From contig JADHUC010000017.1 in assembly GCA_016784735.1 (NCBI GenBank), forward strand, positions 1-58,784: a stretch of 58,784 nt of DNA. Reading direction: 5' to 3'. The first letter of the stretch is position 1; every line of letters starts with the position of its first letter. The translations under genes and the position numbers were made by a program. This stretch comes from Pirellulaceae bacterium (GTDB taxonomy: Bacteria > Planctomycetota > Planctomycetia > Pirellulales > Pirellulaceae). Below, piece after piece: positions 47,245-56,950 of this stretch. The notes beneath the pieces were generated by a model. It saw only the letters and a program-made list of their open reading frames with translations, did no database searches and was not told the DNA's origin.

Positions 47245-47617
47245 GCCGATCTCTCGACGCTGAGAAGCCGAAGTCGAATACATCGGAACAACGCCGTCAC
47301 TATACTCGAATCCCCTTCGAATTGCATCCGTCGAAGCGTTCCGCGGAGAGACAGCAGATCGGCGACGATGTCATCGCCTGCTCGCAGAGACCCGGATAGT
47401 CGGCCATCCAGCTTTCCGCCGTTGTGCAAATAGGAGTTTCCCATTTGACGGCCCACTCGGCGGCCTGTTGACATACTGCTTCCGAGACGCTGCGTAGCGT
47501 TGCCGCCCTGTTGATGTGTCTGCTCTGCGGTCTCGGTATGCGCCCAGCAGCGAATCTCGGGCTCCAAAGGCTCGATCTAGTTCAATCGACTATTTTGTCC
47601 GGATTGGGGGCATGGAA
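47245..47617. other. Spacer, nothing recognised
   Basis: About 370 bases between the sigma factor start and the end of the secreted propeller gene. It must carry the sigma-factor promoter, but no consensus pair is convincing and no protein-like frame is seen. Confidence 0.5.
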
Positions 47618-48934
47618 TCAGCTCTTGCCTGAACGAGTGCCAACCCCTGGCATGTCTCTCGATACGTCGATGACGGAGAAGAACACGGCCATCTTCATTT
47701 TGTGGCGCACCATGCCGAAAACCTTCATGTCCTCGTCGGTGACGTACCAGCGTCCGACCATATAGACGGTTCCTCGGCCGTCGGTGATGAGATCGCCGGC
47801 CCACATCGGACGGCGCCCGCCGTCGATGATCTCACCGTGGTCGATGGCGTTGCCGGGGTCCTTCACGGATGCACTCATCAGGTGAAGAGGGGCCTTGCGG
47901 TCCTTCCCGCGAAACGTCCAAAAGAATCGCCCACCGCCGTAAGCGAAGCACTCGACCAAGCCGGAGGGATCGATTCCGTCGCGGATTGGCGTGAACGTGC
48001 CCTTGCCGCGCGGCGCCTTGCGTGAATCAAATATCCACATCTTCCCGGCCATGTGGACCAGCGCGCGGTGCTCGTCCAATGCCCGCAGACCTCGCCAAGG
48101 ATCCCGTGAGGCGTATGTCAGGACTTCCTCGGGCAGGGCGTCGGCGTGGGCCTCGATCTCGCCCGTCGCTGCTCGGGCCACGTACAGCGTGCGCTGGTAC
48201 CGCGTAGTCAGCCAGCAGTCGCCGCGGGCGTCCACGAACGAATGGAAGGCCGGCGGGCCGTGATCGCGGCGGTTCTCCCACCGGGCGACCAGGCCGAGGT
48301 CCTCCTTCCGGCCGGTCGCAATGTCCACGCGGTACAGTCGCGACCCCTCCCCTTCGTAGAATGGTGTGACATAGAAGTAGATCTTGCCGCGGGGCGCGTC
48401 CAGGCCAAGGGCGGAATAATTCGTGAAGTTCCGGTGGATCACACCGAAATCGCGCCACCGCCCGGTCGCCAGGTGATAGCCCAGCAAATGGGCGCCTGTG
48501 TACGCTTTGCGGCCTTCCTCGGTATAGTTGGCTAGGTGCGTACCGAGGTAGATCCACCCCTCGTGCTCGACGATGGGGCTGTGCAGCTTGCCCTGGGGCG
48601 GAGTCTTGGTCTGGTCTTCGCCGCAAATAGGCGTGATATTCTTGACCAGCAGCTTCAGTTCGCGGGTCGTCGGCTCGTAGCGGAACAGCGCCGCCCCGAG
48701 GTTGGGGTTGTGCGATCCGCCTCCGATGTAGACGTTACCGTCTGACGCGAGGAACGTCCCTTGCCACTGCCCGTCCAACATGCGGATATGGCGGTTCAGA
48801 GGGTAGTTGGCCAACCTGACATGCTCGGCCACACGCCGCGTCTCTCCCGCCGAAATCAGGTCAGTCGTGCTGCACAATGCCACGGCAGCGATAACGACAG
48901 CCGCCGCGAACGAGGCGAGTTGTTTCGATATCAT
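47618..48934 (-). CDS. Secreted beta-propeller protein of unknown function
   Basis: 438 residues preceded by GGGAG. A signal peptide (FAAAVVIAAVALCSTTDLISAG) is followed by repeated propeller-type strands: DGNVYIGGGSHNPNLGAALFRYEP, EGWIYLGTHLANYT, RGKIYFYVTPFYEGEGSRLYRVD, RGDCWLTTRYQRTLYVA and RGTVYMVGRWYVTDED. I do not recognise an enzyme family; a lyase-like or ligand-binding role near the heparinase genes is conceivable. It is on the same strand as, and downstream of, the heparinase-like gene, with a family A repeat between them. Confidence 0.7.
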   Translation of the reverse strand: MISKQLASFAAAVVIAAVALCSTTDLISAGETRRVAEHVRLANYPLNRHIRMLDGQWQGTFLASDGNVYIGGGSHNPNLGAALFRYEPTTRELKLLVKNITPICGEDQTKTPPQGKLHSPIVEHEGWIYLGTHLANYTEEGRKAYTGAHLLGYHLATGRWRDFGVIHRNFTNYSALGLDAPRGKIYFYVTPFYEGEGSRLYRVDIATGRKEDLGLVARWENRRDHGPPAFHSFVDARGDCWLTTRYQRTLYVARAATGEIEAHADALPEEVLTYASRDPWRGLRALDEHRALVHMAGKMWIFDSRKAPRGKGTFTPIRDGIDPSGLVECFAYGGGRFFWTFRGKDRKAPLHLMSASVKDPGNAIDHGEIIDGGRRPMWAGDLITDGRGTVYMVGRWYVTDEDMKVFGMVRHKMKMAVFFSVIDVSRDMPGVGTRSGKS

Positions 48935-48956
48935 TGTTCACTCCCTCAATGTCTCA

Positions 48957-49075
48957 GAGCCTGTCTTCAAATAGTAGTAGGCACTCTCCGAGTGCCGTAA
49001 CCAAGACTCAGACCCCTGGTTTTTCGGCGAACGGCACAGGGACTGTGCCTGCTACTTTAATTTGAAGACTCGCCC
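48957..49075. repeat. REP/BIME-like paired hairpin, family A, copy 4 with outer inverted ends
   Basis: Core 48974-49055 is nearly identical to copy 1 in the same orientation. The outer sequences GAGCCTGTCTTCAAAT and AATTTGAAGACTCGCCC repeat the extended ends of copy 3. It lies between two same-strand genes. Confidence 0.88.
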
Positions 49076-49117
49076 TCAGGGGTGCCCAACTGCATAAGTA
49101 TCGCGCAAAGACGTTCC

Positions 49118-50995
49118 TCATCTCGGTAGTTGCTTTCCCACAACGCTTGTCCTGAGCGTCCAGGCATTGCACGGTTCGGCTGTCCGCACGAGGACACATC
49201 GATGGACGTGATCGGGGCCGATCCTCTCGCCGAGGTTCACCGTGTTGTCAGGGAGCAACTCCGTCTCTGCAGAAAGCGGAACCGAGCTTTCAAACGTAAT
49301 CTCGACGCCTTCCCAGGTGACGAGGAACTGCTGGCCGCTACCGGCAATCCTAACATCGCCCTGAGTTCCGAGGTGCCACCGAAAGACGGCCTTCTTCAGT
49401 TCGTCCGACGGAAAGACCACCTCGTCCATAACATCGAGCCGGCTTTCGTTCCAGGTGACTTTGCGATGCCAGCGTTCTGCGGCCGCATAGCCGGCCGTTG
49501 GATTGACCAACACTTCTCCTCCGTCCCCGTCAAGACGCCGCACTGTGATAGATGCAGGAGATTTCTTCAGGACGGTGCCCGGCACTTCCAGTACGTTGTG
49601 CCCGATAATCGTCGAGTAATGCGTGTGAATGCGAGGGTTGTCGTAACTTGGCGTACCCGCCTCGATCAGGATCGGCTTGCCGTGGAAAATGAAGTTCACG
49701 TGTCCGCGGTCAAAGTGGTCATGTCCGTCAAGCCGATGGCCCCCGCGGACCCACACGCCGGTGGCATCGTCCGACCAACTGCTGCGCCAGTTCACTCGGG
49801 TGGCGCTTTCGTACCGAGCAAACAGGCCCGGATCCCGGGTCTCGCCTGCACTTCCTCTGGCAAGCAGACCGACGAAATCGTCAGAGGTGCCGGAGAACTG
49901 ATTGTTCAACGTCCAGCGGGCGACCGGGGCGTCCGTCAGTGCGACGAACAGAGATAGCAGACCACGGAAGCCGCCATCGGTCGTCGGCGTCTTTGCACAC
50001 CCGGCGTCAAAACAGTTGATCCGGAAGCGGCCCGGTTGGAGATGGTGAGCCATCCATGCCGGGAATCGGCGCAGGAAGGGATGGTCCAATCCACGCCTGT
50101 CCCCCGTGACCGCCATCGCATGGGCGGCGTGAAGCATCGACGTGACCGTGAAGTTCGCATACCCGATCCCTTCGTAGAATTCTCCTTCCGGGCCCTGGCT
50201 GTCCATGGCCGCCAGCAGATTTCGCACGCCCAGTTCGTACTCCTCCGGGTGCTTCTCGTTGCCGAGCACAAGACACGCCCGGATTAGACCCTCCGTGGGC
50301 AACACCCACTGGTTCGTCCGCGGATTGTTGCTCCGGATAAACCAGCTTCGCTTGGTGCGCCAGTCGTCGGCGATGCTGGCAATCTCCTTCGTGAGTAACT
50401 GGTTGATCTTTTCGAGGAGAGCTTCGGGAATGCTGCCCGAAGGCATGATATCCAATGTGTCGGCCAGGGCGCGTACGCCCATGCCCGTTGCCAGCCAGTT
50501 TCCGTCGTTGAAGTCCGGCGGAACCGCTTTGGCCGATGGCGTGTACAGGGTGTAGCCTGGCCGCTGGAGGGGCGACCACGTGACCGTCTCTTCAAGCTGA
50601 GCCAGAATGCGTGAATGGAAGGCCTCTTCGCCGCTCAGACGGTACGCGGCAGCCAGCAGGGGTAACTCGCTATTGATCGCGCGGCTGGTGCCATAGTCCG
50701 ACATGGCTAACGCGAACCAAGACTGTCGCGGACAACCTTCCAGGGCCCGGGCGCGGCCGTCCAGCCATGTGCGGAACTTGCCCACATCTTCGTACTTGTA
50801 TACCCGTCTGACTATCGCCGTTGCGGCTACCCGTCGTGCCTTGGCAATCAGCCCGTCTCGATCTGCAGCCAGTGCATCGTTGTCCCGTGCGAAATCCAAA
50901 CTGGCGGCCCAGGTTAGGACCGGCTTGGCTTCCTCTGCAACGCCATTTGCCGCTAAAGAGAGAACGACGCAGACGAAGCCGAGATACTTCAACAT
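49118..50995 (-). CDS. Secreted heparinase II/III-family polysaccharide lyase-like protein
   Basis: 625 residues from ATG 50995, set by AGGAGG six bases upstream and a signal peptide (LGFVCVVLSLAANGVAEE); a longer frame starting at 51094 lacks both. The N-terminal two thirds form the helical toroid (WFALAMSDYGTSRAINSELPLLAAAYRL; NPRTNQWVLPTEGLIRACL; GEFYEGIGYANF). The C-terminal beta-sandwich has the family stretch GHDHFDRGHVNFIFHG followed by IEAGTPSYDN and HTHYSTIIGHNVLEV. Family members cleave uronic-acid-containing polysaccharides by beta-elimination; His and Tyr in these stretches are likely active-site residues. It follows a truncated relative of the same family, suggesting a local glycosaminoglycan- or alginate-type locus. 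Confidence 0.85.
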   Translation of the reverse strand: MLKYLGFVCVVLSLAANGVAEEAKPVLTWAASLDFARDNDALAADRDGLIAKARRVAATAIVRRVYKYEDVGKFRTWLDGRARALEGCPRQSWFALAMSDYGTSRAINSELPLLAAAYRLSGEEAFHSRILAQLEETVTWSPLQRPGYTLYTPSAKAVPPDFNDGNWLATGMGVRALADTLDIMPSGSIPEALLEKINQLLTKEIASIADDWRTKRSWFIRSNNPRTNQWVLPTEGLIRACLVLGNEKHPEEYELGVRNLLAAMDSQGPEGEFYEGIGYANFTVTSMLHAAHAMAVTGDRRGLDHPFLRRFPAWMAHHLQPGRFRINCFDAGCAKTPTTDGGFRGLLSLFVALTDAPVARWTLNNQFSGTSDDFVGLLARGSAGETRDPGLFARYESATRVNWRSSWSDDATGVWVRGGHRLDGHDHFDRGHVNFIFHGKPILIEAGTPSYDNPRIHTHYSTIIGHNVLEVPGTVLKKSPASITVRRLDGDGGEVLVNPTAGYAAAERWHRKVTWNESRLDVMDEVVFPSDELKKAVFRWHLGTQGDVRIAGSGQQFLVTWEGVEITFESSVPLSAETELLPDNTVNLGERIGPDHVHRCVLVRTAEPCNAWTLRTSVVGKQLPR

Positions 50996-51087
50996 CAGGT
51001 GCCTCCTGGCCCGAGCTTGTGTTCCACAGCAGAACAGGGTAGCCCCCGTCCCGTGCCAAAACAACTCACGGGTCGTGAGAACGCAGA

Positions 51088-52593
51088 TCACCACTCGACG
51101 TCCACGGGCACCGGCCCCTCCGCCGTTTGCCCTGGCAACGCCAGACTCGTCTGGATATCCTCTCCCGTCGGTGAAGCCGACGCCGGGATGGTCAGCGATA
51201 CCGTGGCACCGTGTCCGGTCCTGTAAAGCGGCACTCCTTCCAACGTCTCAAAACCTATCTGCGGGGACGAAACCAAGTGTGCGCGTCCAGCGTCAAATGT
51301 CGCCGATAACGAGACGTCCCGATCGGTCTTTAGCTGAAAACCGTCGCGGCGAAGCTCGCTGCCCTGAATCAGTAACAAGCTGCGAAGACGACCCTCAGCG
51401 TCGAGTTCTATTACCCCGAACCGGCCCTTGAGCGACAATCCCGCCTCCGTCGAACCAGCCCCGTAGACGGCCAACCGCCGGCCACCATCGGCGTGCGTGA
51501 TCTCCACAGCCGCTACCGCATCCCCCGGCAAATTGCGAACGCCCGTGGCCACCGGCGTCTTGAAGTACGCCTCGTGCACGGCCACGAAGGGAGCGTCCGC
51601 ACCTGCGTGTCGTACCATCAGACTGTGCTTGCCCGGGTCCTGAAAAGTGCTGAGAGCAAATGCCGTTTGCCCTGGCACACCAGCCATTGTTACGCGCGAG
51701 AACACGTCTCGTTGCCTACCGGCATACTCGGAATTCGGGTCGGCCGGGATCCGCCAGGTCGCCGTGAACGGTGCGTCCGCCGCGCCCGTCTTGTAGTCCG
51801 CTTCACCTCGCATAACATACAGCGCCGGCTCGAATCCGCCCTTGCTTTCCATCGGAATCGAAAACGACGGTTCCTCGCCCACTCCGTGAAAGAACCAGTC
51901 GTGCACCTTCCCGCCCCGCACGTCAAAGATGTCCACAGTATATTCCTTGAACTGGCAGATGATGCGACGGTAGACACTCGTCTGGCTGTATGCCTGGTCG
52001 CCGTGGGCCTCGGCCACTTGTCCCGCTGGAAGATCGACGACCGTGACAATCCGCGGAATTCGGTCGCCTTTGAGATGGTTGGCGTGCACCTGCGAGGTCT
52101 CGTCGACCGTGACAGTGTTGTGAGCGTAAGAGGCACCGCTATAGACCCGCTGGGCTGGGTCGTGATAGTGAGTCCGCTTCTCTCCGGTCAGCATCCGGTC
52201 GCGCGAGTAGGTGATCAGGTTCAGTAGATCTCCGTGTTGGTGCCCCGAGCCGGGCTGCAAGGCACTCAGCCCCGCATAGAGCCGGTCCCCGCCGGCCTCG
52301 CGTTTCAAGGCCACATAGCCGCTCGACAGATGCGCACTCCGATAGGGCACTGGTTTCTCGACAATACTGTCGGCCCCGTAGATGAGCCCAATCAGGCCTC
52401 GCGTGCCGACTCTCAGCCTCCGATACGAGCCCGCTTCATCCAGACCCAGGTAGCGGTAGCCAATCTCCGCCGTCAATGGATAGGTGGCCAGGCTTACCCT
52501 TCCGCCCATGTCGCCGAACGGTGCCATGGTAAGATCCGGAAACGACTGGGCCGTAAACCACTTGATGGCCCGCCGCAGGATCTGCGTGGCCAA
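51088..52593 (-). pseudogene. Heparinase II/III-family gene truncated at its 5' end by the transposon
   Basis: The frame encodes the end of a helical toroid (ILRRAIKWFTAQSFPDL) and the full C-terminal beta region (GHQHGDLLNLITYSRDRMLT, SYAHNTVTVDETSQVHANH). The signal peptide and roughly the first half of the toroid are missing. The only possible start in frame is a TTG at 52593 with no ribosome-binding site, two bases from the proposed transposon end at 52595. The 501-residue remainder has no stops or frameshifts, so the truncation is probably recent. It ends 93 bases before the intact heparinase-like gene. Confidence 0.8.
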
Positions 52594-52594
52594 A

Positions 52595-52605
52595 ATAGTC
52601 GATGG
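52595..52605 (+). repeat. Left terminal inverted repeat of the transposon
   Basis: ATAGTCGATGG; its reverse complement CCATCGACTAT differs from the right end CCATCAACTAT at one position. It begins two bases from where the heparinase frame loses its 5' part. Confidence 0.55.
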
Positions 52606-52653
52606 ACTTGGGGGGGTTCTCGATCAAACTCGACGATGATTTGAAAAAATTGC

Positions 52654-52730
52654 CCGCGGCAAGCCTGATCGGTTGATCGAGGTTGCCGCGGGGTGTACTC
52701 CATATGGTTTTCCACGACCTTCGGAGTACA
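52654..52730 (+). promoter_or_regulatory. Two inverted repeats upstream of the first transposon gene
   Basis: CCGCGGCAA (52654-52662) and TTGCCGCGG (52683-52691) are perfect 9-base inverted arms. TGTACTCC (52694-52701) and GGAGTACA (52723-52730) are perfect 8-base arms, the second ending 6 bases before the ATG. They are suited to autoregulation by the zinc-ribbon/HTH protein or to transposase binding; GTACTCC recurs near the right end at 57327. Confidence 0.5.
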
Positions 52731-52736
52731 TACACG

Positions 52737-53360
52737 ATGTATCATGAATTGCTGTTCGATGCCACCTTCTGGACGTTTCTTTTTAGGATTGATCGAAAGC
52801 TTGCGGAAGAGGTGCGGGCGGAGAAGTGTCCGTCATGCGGTTTCCATTTGCACCACGCCAATTACCCCCGCAAGCCTCGTGGCCCTCGTGATCTTCCCGA
52901 TGAATACCGCTACCGCCTGAGTTTCTGCTGTGCTCGTGATGGCTGCCGGAAGCGGGTGACACCACCATCGGTGCGATTTCTCGGTCGCAAGGTGTATCTC
53001 GGTGCTGTCGTGATCCTGGTCTCTGCGATGCGGCAAGGCCCCTCGCCGCGACGTGTTCGTGAGCTGACGGAACTCTTCCACGTCGATCGACGGACCATTT
53101 ATCGCTGGCGAGATTTCTGGAACGAGTACTTTCCGAAGACCACGTTTTGGAAAGTAGCCCGCGCTCGCCTTGTTCCCGTTCTTGAAATCATGGAGTTCCC
53201 GCGATCTCTCTTGGTAGGGTTTGTGCAATCTGGCAATGACCGCGACGGCTGGAAGAGGTTGCTCTGCTTTCTCTCACCGATCACCACCGCAAAGGGCTTG
53301 GAAATCCAGGTTTTTGACGATCACGATCAACCCGCAGAGGATGCAACTCGTCGGTGCTGA
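52737..53360 (+). CDS. Zinc-ribbon plus helix-turn-helix protein of the transposon
   Basis: 207 residues from ATG 52737, just after the inverted repeats; an upstream in-frame start lies within them. CPSC (Cys31, Cys34) and CCARDGC (Cys64/65, Cys70) form a zinc ribbon. RRVRELTELFHVDRRTIYRWRDFWNEYF (about 105-132) is a helix-turn-helix. Zinc-ribbon/HTH proteins of this type often precede transposase genes and may bind transposon ends, choose targets or regulate. The C-terminus (about 140-207) is unrecognised. The stop is 57 bases before the transposase start. Confidence 0.75.
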   Translation: MYHELLFDATFWTFLFRIDRKLAEEVRAEKCPSCGFHLHHANYPRKPRGPRDLPDEYRYRLSFCCARDGCRKRVTPPSVRFLGRKVYLGAVVILVSAMRQGPSPRRVRELTELFHVDRRTIYRWRDFWNEYFPKTTFWKVARARLVPVLEIMEFPRSLLVGFVQSGNDRDGWKRLLCFLSPITTAKGLEIQVFDDHDQPAEDATRRC

Positions 53361-53417
53361 TCAGGCTCGATAAGGTCTCACATAGTTCCTTCACTCGTAC
53401 TTTTTTGAGGAGATGTG

Positions 53418-54908
53418 ATGACCAAACAACCGACTCAATCCACCGCTGCTCTCTGGGCCCGCTTTCGGTTTTCGGTGATTGGTTCCCTGTTGAGCGCTCC
53501 CCCTCCGCGCGGAGAGCTCAAGGCAGCCATCGGGTCGCTTGCCGAAAAAATCTGGGCGCATCCGATCACCGGCCGGGCTGTGCAGTACTCCGCCACCACC
53601 ATCGAACGTTGGTACTACAAGGCGCGAAACGAACGGGACGACCCGGTGCGTGTCTTGCGGCGCGCCGTCCGCAAAGACTGCGGCAAGGTGTCTCTCGGCT
53701 CCAACCTGACCGAGCATCTGCGTCAGCAGTACCAGGAGCATCCGCACTGGAGCTACCAACTGCACTACGACAACTTGGTGAGCAGCGTGAAAGCCGACCC
53801 CTCGTTGGGGCCGCTATGCTCCTACTCCACTGTCAAGCGTTTCATGCAGACCCGTGGGATGGTGCGCAAGCGACGGCGGCCGAAGGGGCGCCCGGGAGAA
53901 GAGCGTGCAGCCCGGCGTCGTGAGAACCGGGAGATTCGCAGCTATGAATCTGAGTATGTCGGCTCCCTATGGCATCTCGACTTCCATCACGGGTCGCTCA
54001 AAGTGCTCACGCACGCAGGCCAGTGGCAGCGACCGATCGTGTTGGGCATCCTGGATGACCATTCGCGATTGTGCTGCCATATGCAGTGGTATCTTTCGGA
54101 GACCGCCGAAGACCTGGTGCATGGATTTTCGCAGGCGGTTCAGAAACGGGGTCTGCCGCGCGCTCTCTTAACCGACAACGGCGCGGCGATGGTGTCCGAC
54201 GAGTTTACCGAAGGGCTGTTATCTCTGGGCATCGTTCACGAGAAGACGCTGCCGTATAGTCCTTATCAAAATGGGAAGCAAGAGAGATTATGGGCGACCA
54301 TGGAAGGACGCCTGATGGAGATGCTCGACGGCGTCGAATGGACACTCGATTTCCTGAACGAAGCCACTGGGGCATGGACGGAAATCGAGTACAACCGCGC
54401 AGTGCATCGTGAGCTTTCGATGTCACCGGTCGAGCGGTTCAGCAAGGCGCCCGACGTATTACGTCCGAGCCCTTCCAGTCTGGTGATTCGCCAAGCGTTT
54501 CGCCTTCAAACCACGAGGGTTCAGCGCGCCAGCGACGGAACGATTTCGCTGGAGGGTGTGCGTTTCGAGATCCCATCACGATTCCGCCACTTCCGTAAGG
54601 TGGCCGTGCGTTATGCACGCTGGGATCTTGGCCGAGTCGATCTTATCGACCCGCAGAGTGGAACCGTTCTGGCCCCCCTGTATCCGCTTGACCGGGCAGC
54701 CAATGCCGATGGACGCCGCTCGGCCATCGCATCCGACCGCGGGCCGGACGACGACGAGCCGGACGATGGGATACTGTCCGACAGCACACCGGACGACGGT
54801 GGCCCGGATAAGCCGCTGCCGCCGCTGCTGAAGAAGATCCTCGCTGAGTATCGGGCGACGGGAATGCCACCGGCCTACCTGCCCAAGAGAGCCGACTCCG
54901 GAAAGTAG
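53418..54908 (+). CDS. DDE transposase (rve-type, TniA/Mu-like)
   Basis: 496 residues from ATG 53418 with GAGGAG upstream. An N-terminal HTH/I-gamma-like region (about 60-150) precedes the retroviral-integrase core: Asp188 in LWHLDFHHG, Asp253 in LLTDNGAAM and Glu289 in QNGKQERLW, with D-35-E spacing. A beta-barrel Mu-type C-terminal domain follows (ISLEGVRFEIPSRFRHF, ARWDLGRVDLIDP). The last 60 residues are acidic (DDDEPDD), then basic, a layout suitable for contacting the ATPase partner as in MuA and TnsB. It should cut and join the transposon ends. All catalytic residues are present, so the element may be active. Confidence 0.93.
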   Translation: MTKQPTQSTAALWARFRFSVIGSLLSAPPPRGELKAAIGSLAEKIWAHPITGRAVQYSATTIERWYYKARNERDDPVRVLRRAVRKDCGKVSLGSNLTEHLRQQYQEHPHWSYQLHYDNLVSSVKADPSLGPLCSYSTVKRFMQTRGMVRKRRRPKGRPGEERAARRRENREIRSYESEYVGSLWHLDFHHGSLKVLTHAGQWQRPIVLGILDDHSRLCCHMQWYLSETAEDLVHGFSQAVQKRGLPRALLTDNGAAMVSDEFTEGLLSLGIVHEKTLPYSPYQNGKQERLWATMEGRLMEMLDGVEWTLDFLNEATGAWTEIEYNRAVHRELSMSPVERFSKAPDVLRPSPSSLVIRQAFRLQTTRVQRASDGTISLEGVRFEIPSRFRHFRKVAVRYARWDLGRVDLIDPQSGTVLAPLYPLDRAANADGRRSAIASDRGPDDDEPDDGILSDSTPDDGGPDKPLPPLLKKILAEYRATGMPPAYLPKRADSGK

Positions 54909-54940
54909 GAACAGAGAGAAGAGGCCATTAGTACTTCCCC
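54908..54940 (+). repeat. Internal direct repeat of the transposon, copy 1
   Basis: GGAACAGAGAGAAGAGGCCA then TTAGTACTTCC overlaps the transposase stop. A close copy follows the last gene at 57301-57333. They may be transposase-binding sites, or leftovers of a duplication bringing in the replication-like genes between them. Confidence 0.6.
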
Positions 54941-55061
54941 GGAGACTTGTCACTTTTCCCCTGCAAACGACGCGAATCGTGGCGTGTCGACATGGAACGA
55001 AGGCAATGACAAATCCTCGGCACTTCAATGAAACCTGTGAGACCAAAGAAGGAAACCAATC

Positions 55062-55901
55062 ATGAACGGCAAGAAACTGTTATCCCTGTGGGGACTGAAA
55101 TGGAACCCGTTTTCGCCCGAACTCCCCAGTGAAGGCCTGCTGGTAACACCGAAGATTGAAAGCTTTGCCTGGCGAGTGGAACAACTTGTCCAGGAAGGCG
55201 GCTTTGCCTTGATCAGCGGTGAGTCGGGAACCGGCAAGTCGGTGGCGCTGCGGATCGTAGCCGAACGCCTCTCGACGCTGCGGGACGTCGTGGTCGGAGT
55301 ACTGGAGAGGCCCCAGTCCAAGAACGCCGACTTCTATCGCGAGTTGGGCGAAATCTTTTCGGTCAAACTGAGGCCTTCCAATCGTTACGGGGGATTCAGA
55401 GCGCTGCGAGAGCGATGGAAAGCCCATGTGGCCTCCTCACGCATTAAGCCGGTGTTGTTGGTCGACGAATCGCAGGAGATGGATCCGGACGTCCTGTGCG
55501 AACTGCGAATCCTCTCCAGCGCCGACTTCGATGCCACGTCGCTGTTGACCATCGTCCTTGCGGGAGATGGACGTCTTTTGGATCTACTGCGTCATCAGGA
55601 CCTGGTTCCGCTGAACACGAGGATTCGAACGAGGCTCTGTACCGAGGCGGCGACGCGTGATGAGTTGCTCGAGTTGCTGAAACACGCACTCGTCAAGGCA
55701 GGCAACGCGACATTGATGACCGACGGGCTCATGGATGTCTTGGTCGATCACTCGGCGGGTAACTACCGGTTGTTGATGACGATGTCCGCGGAACTCTTGG
55801 CTTACGGAATCGCCCATGAAGTGAGCCAGTTGGACGAGAAGTTCTACCTGGAGTTGTTTCACCCCAAGGGACTGATGTCCAAGAAGAAAGCGAGGGCCTG
55901 A
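55062..55901 (+). CDS. ExeA/TniB-like AAA ATPase of the transposon
   Basis: 279 residues. The N-terminus LLSLWGLKWNPFSPELP is characteristic of ExeA-type ATPases. Walker A is GESGTGKS (53-60), Walker B VLLVDESQEM (131-140), and LTIVLAGDGRL, RIRTRL serve as sensor regions. In transposons with rve transposases this class (TniB, TnsC, MuB) selects target DNA and activates strand transfer. It lies 150 bases after the transposase gene and directly before the RepA-like gene (start two bases after its stop), so the last three genes form a unit. Confidence 0.92.
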   Translation: MNGKKLLSLWGLKWNPFSPELPSEGLLVTPKIESFAWRVEQLVQEGGFALISGESGTGKSVALRIVAERLSTLRDVVVGVLERPQSKNADFYRELGEIFSVKLRPSNRYGGFRALRERWKAHVASSRIKPVLLVDESQEMDPDVLCELRILSSADFDATSLLTIVLAGDGRLLDLLRHQDLVPLNTRIRTRLCTEAATRDELLELLKHALVKAGNATLMTDGLMDVLVDHSAGNYRLLMTMSAELLAYGIAHEVSQLDEKFYLELFHPKGLMSKKKARA

Positions 55902-55902
55902 A

Positions 55903-56856
55903 ATGATTGTTGACAACAACCAATCACTACCCGTGGTTCGCGTTGCTGACATCGTGACCGAAGAGAACTCCCAGCATTGGCTGATCGATCAACTTTGGGG
56001 AGCGTCCGCCGTGGGTGTCATTGGAGGCCCGCCGAAATGTTCCAAGACGTGGCTGGCATTGGACATGTCTCTCAGCGTCGCCACGGGTACGGCTTGTCTG
56101 GATCGTTACGAGGTTCCCCTCCCTGGCCCCGTACTCATCTATCTGGCTGAGGACTCCTTGGCGATCGTGCGAGAACGGGTCGAGGGAATGGCTCGCCACC
56201 GTGGCCTCCAGCTCAATTCGGTTCCCATCCACGTGATCACGGCTCCCGTGCTCCAACTCGATCGTGAACCGCATCGCACACAATTGCTGGAAACGGCCAG
56301 GCAACTTCGGCCCCGACTCTTGCTGTTGGATCCGCTCGTGAGACTTCATGGAATCGATGAAAACCACGCGGGCGAAGTCGCCGAGTTGTTAGCCTACTTC
56401 CGCTCGCTGCAGCGCGAATTGGATCTCTCGGTCATCCTGGTGCATCACACCCGCAAGAACGCCGCAGGGGGAACCGCGGCAGGCTTGGGGCTGCGTGGTT
56501 CCGGCGACATCCACGCCTTCGGCGACTCGAATCTTTACCTCAGGAGAACCAGCGAGCGTGTCATGTTATCGAGCGAGCACCGCGCGGCGGCAGCGGCTCG
56601 ATCGGTGTACCTCGAACTTGTCGCGACCGACGCGAAGACCACCCATCTTGCGGTGACTGGAGACGTCGGCGGCGAGAAACGACGTGACATTCAGAAACGA
56701 GTGCTGGATCTCCTTGCCAAAAACGGAGTGCTGACGCGAGCGAAGCTTCGTGAAATGCTTTCGGTCAAAAACGAACGCCTTGGTAATGCCCTGGAATCTC
56801 TCCAGCAAGCGGGGCGAATCAGCCGGACACCGACTGGCTGGCAACGCACCAATTGA
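55903..56856 (+). CDS. RepA-like RecA-fold ATPase (AAA_25) of the transposon
   Basis: 317 residues. The Walker A region reads IGGPPKCSKTWLALDMSLSVATG (41-63) with Ser in place of the usual Gly before Lys-Thr; Walker B is RLLLLDPLVRLHG (about 116-128), and LDLSVILVHHTRKN is the motif-3-like strand of RSF1010 RepA-type hexameric helicases. The C-terminal 70 residues form a winged-helix (RDIQKRVLDLLAKNGVLTRAKLREML, then GNALESLQQAGRI). RepA-type proteins unwind plasmid origins, so this may load or translocate on transposon DNA. Such a gene is not part of classical Tn7/Tn552 modules. Confidence 0.85.
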   Translation: MIVDNNQSLPVVRVADIVTEENSQHWLIDQLWGASAVGVIGGPPKCSKTWLALDMSLSVATGTACLDRYEVPLPGPVLIYLAEDSLAIVRERVEGMARHRGLQLNSVPIHVITAPVLQLDREPHRTQLLETARQLRPRLLLLDPLVRLHGIDENHAGEVAELLAYFRSLQRELDLSVILVHHTRKNAAGGTAAGLGLRGSGDIHAFGDSNLYLRRTSERVMLSSEHRAAAAARSVYLELVATDAKTTHLAVTGDVGGEKRRDIQKRVLDLLAKNGVLTRAKLREMLSVKNERLGNALESLQQAGRISRTPTGWQRTN

Positions 56857-56878
56857 CTCGAAACGGACCTTCTAAGAC

Positions 56879-56921
56879 GACCGTTCCCGTTCCCCATATA
56901 GAGAAAGGGAACGGAACGGTC
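56879..56921 (+). terminator. Strong hairpin before the CHC2 gene
   Basis: GACCGTTCCCGTTCCC pairs with GGGAACGGAACGGTC across a 12-base loop with one bulged C. CTGTTGCTTTT follows. It could be a terminator/attenuator limiting expression of the last gene, or an origin-like structure given the replication-type genes around it. Confidence 0.6.
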
Positions 56922-56950
56922 TGTTGCTTTTCAACGAGAAAGGATCAGCC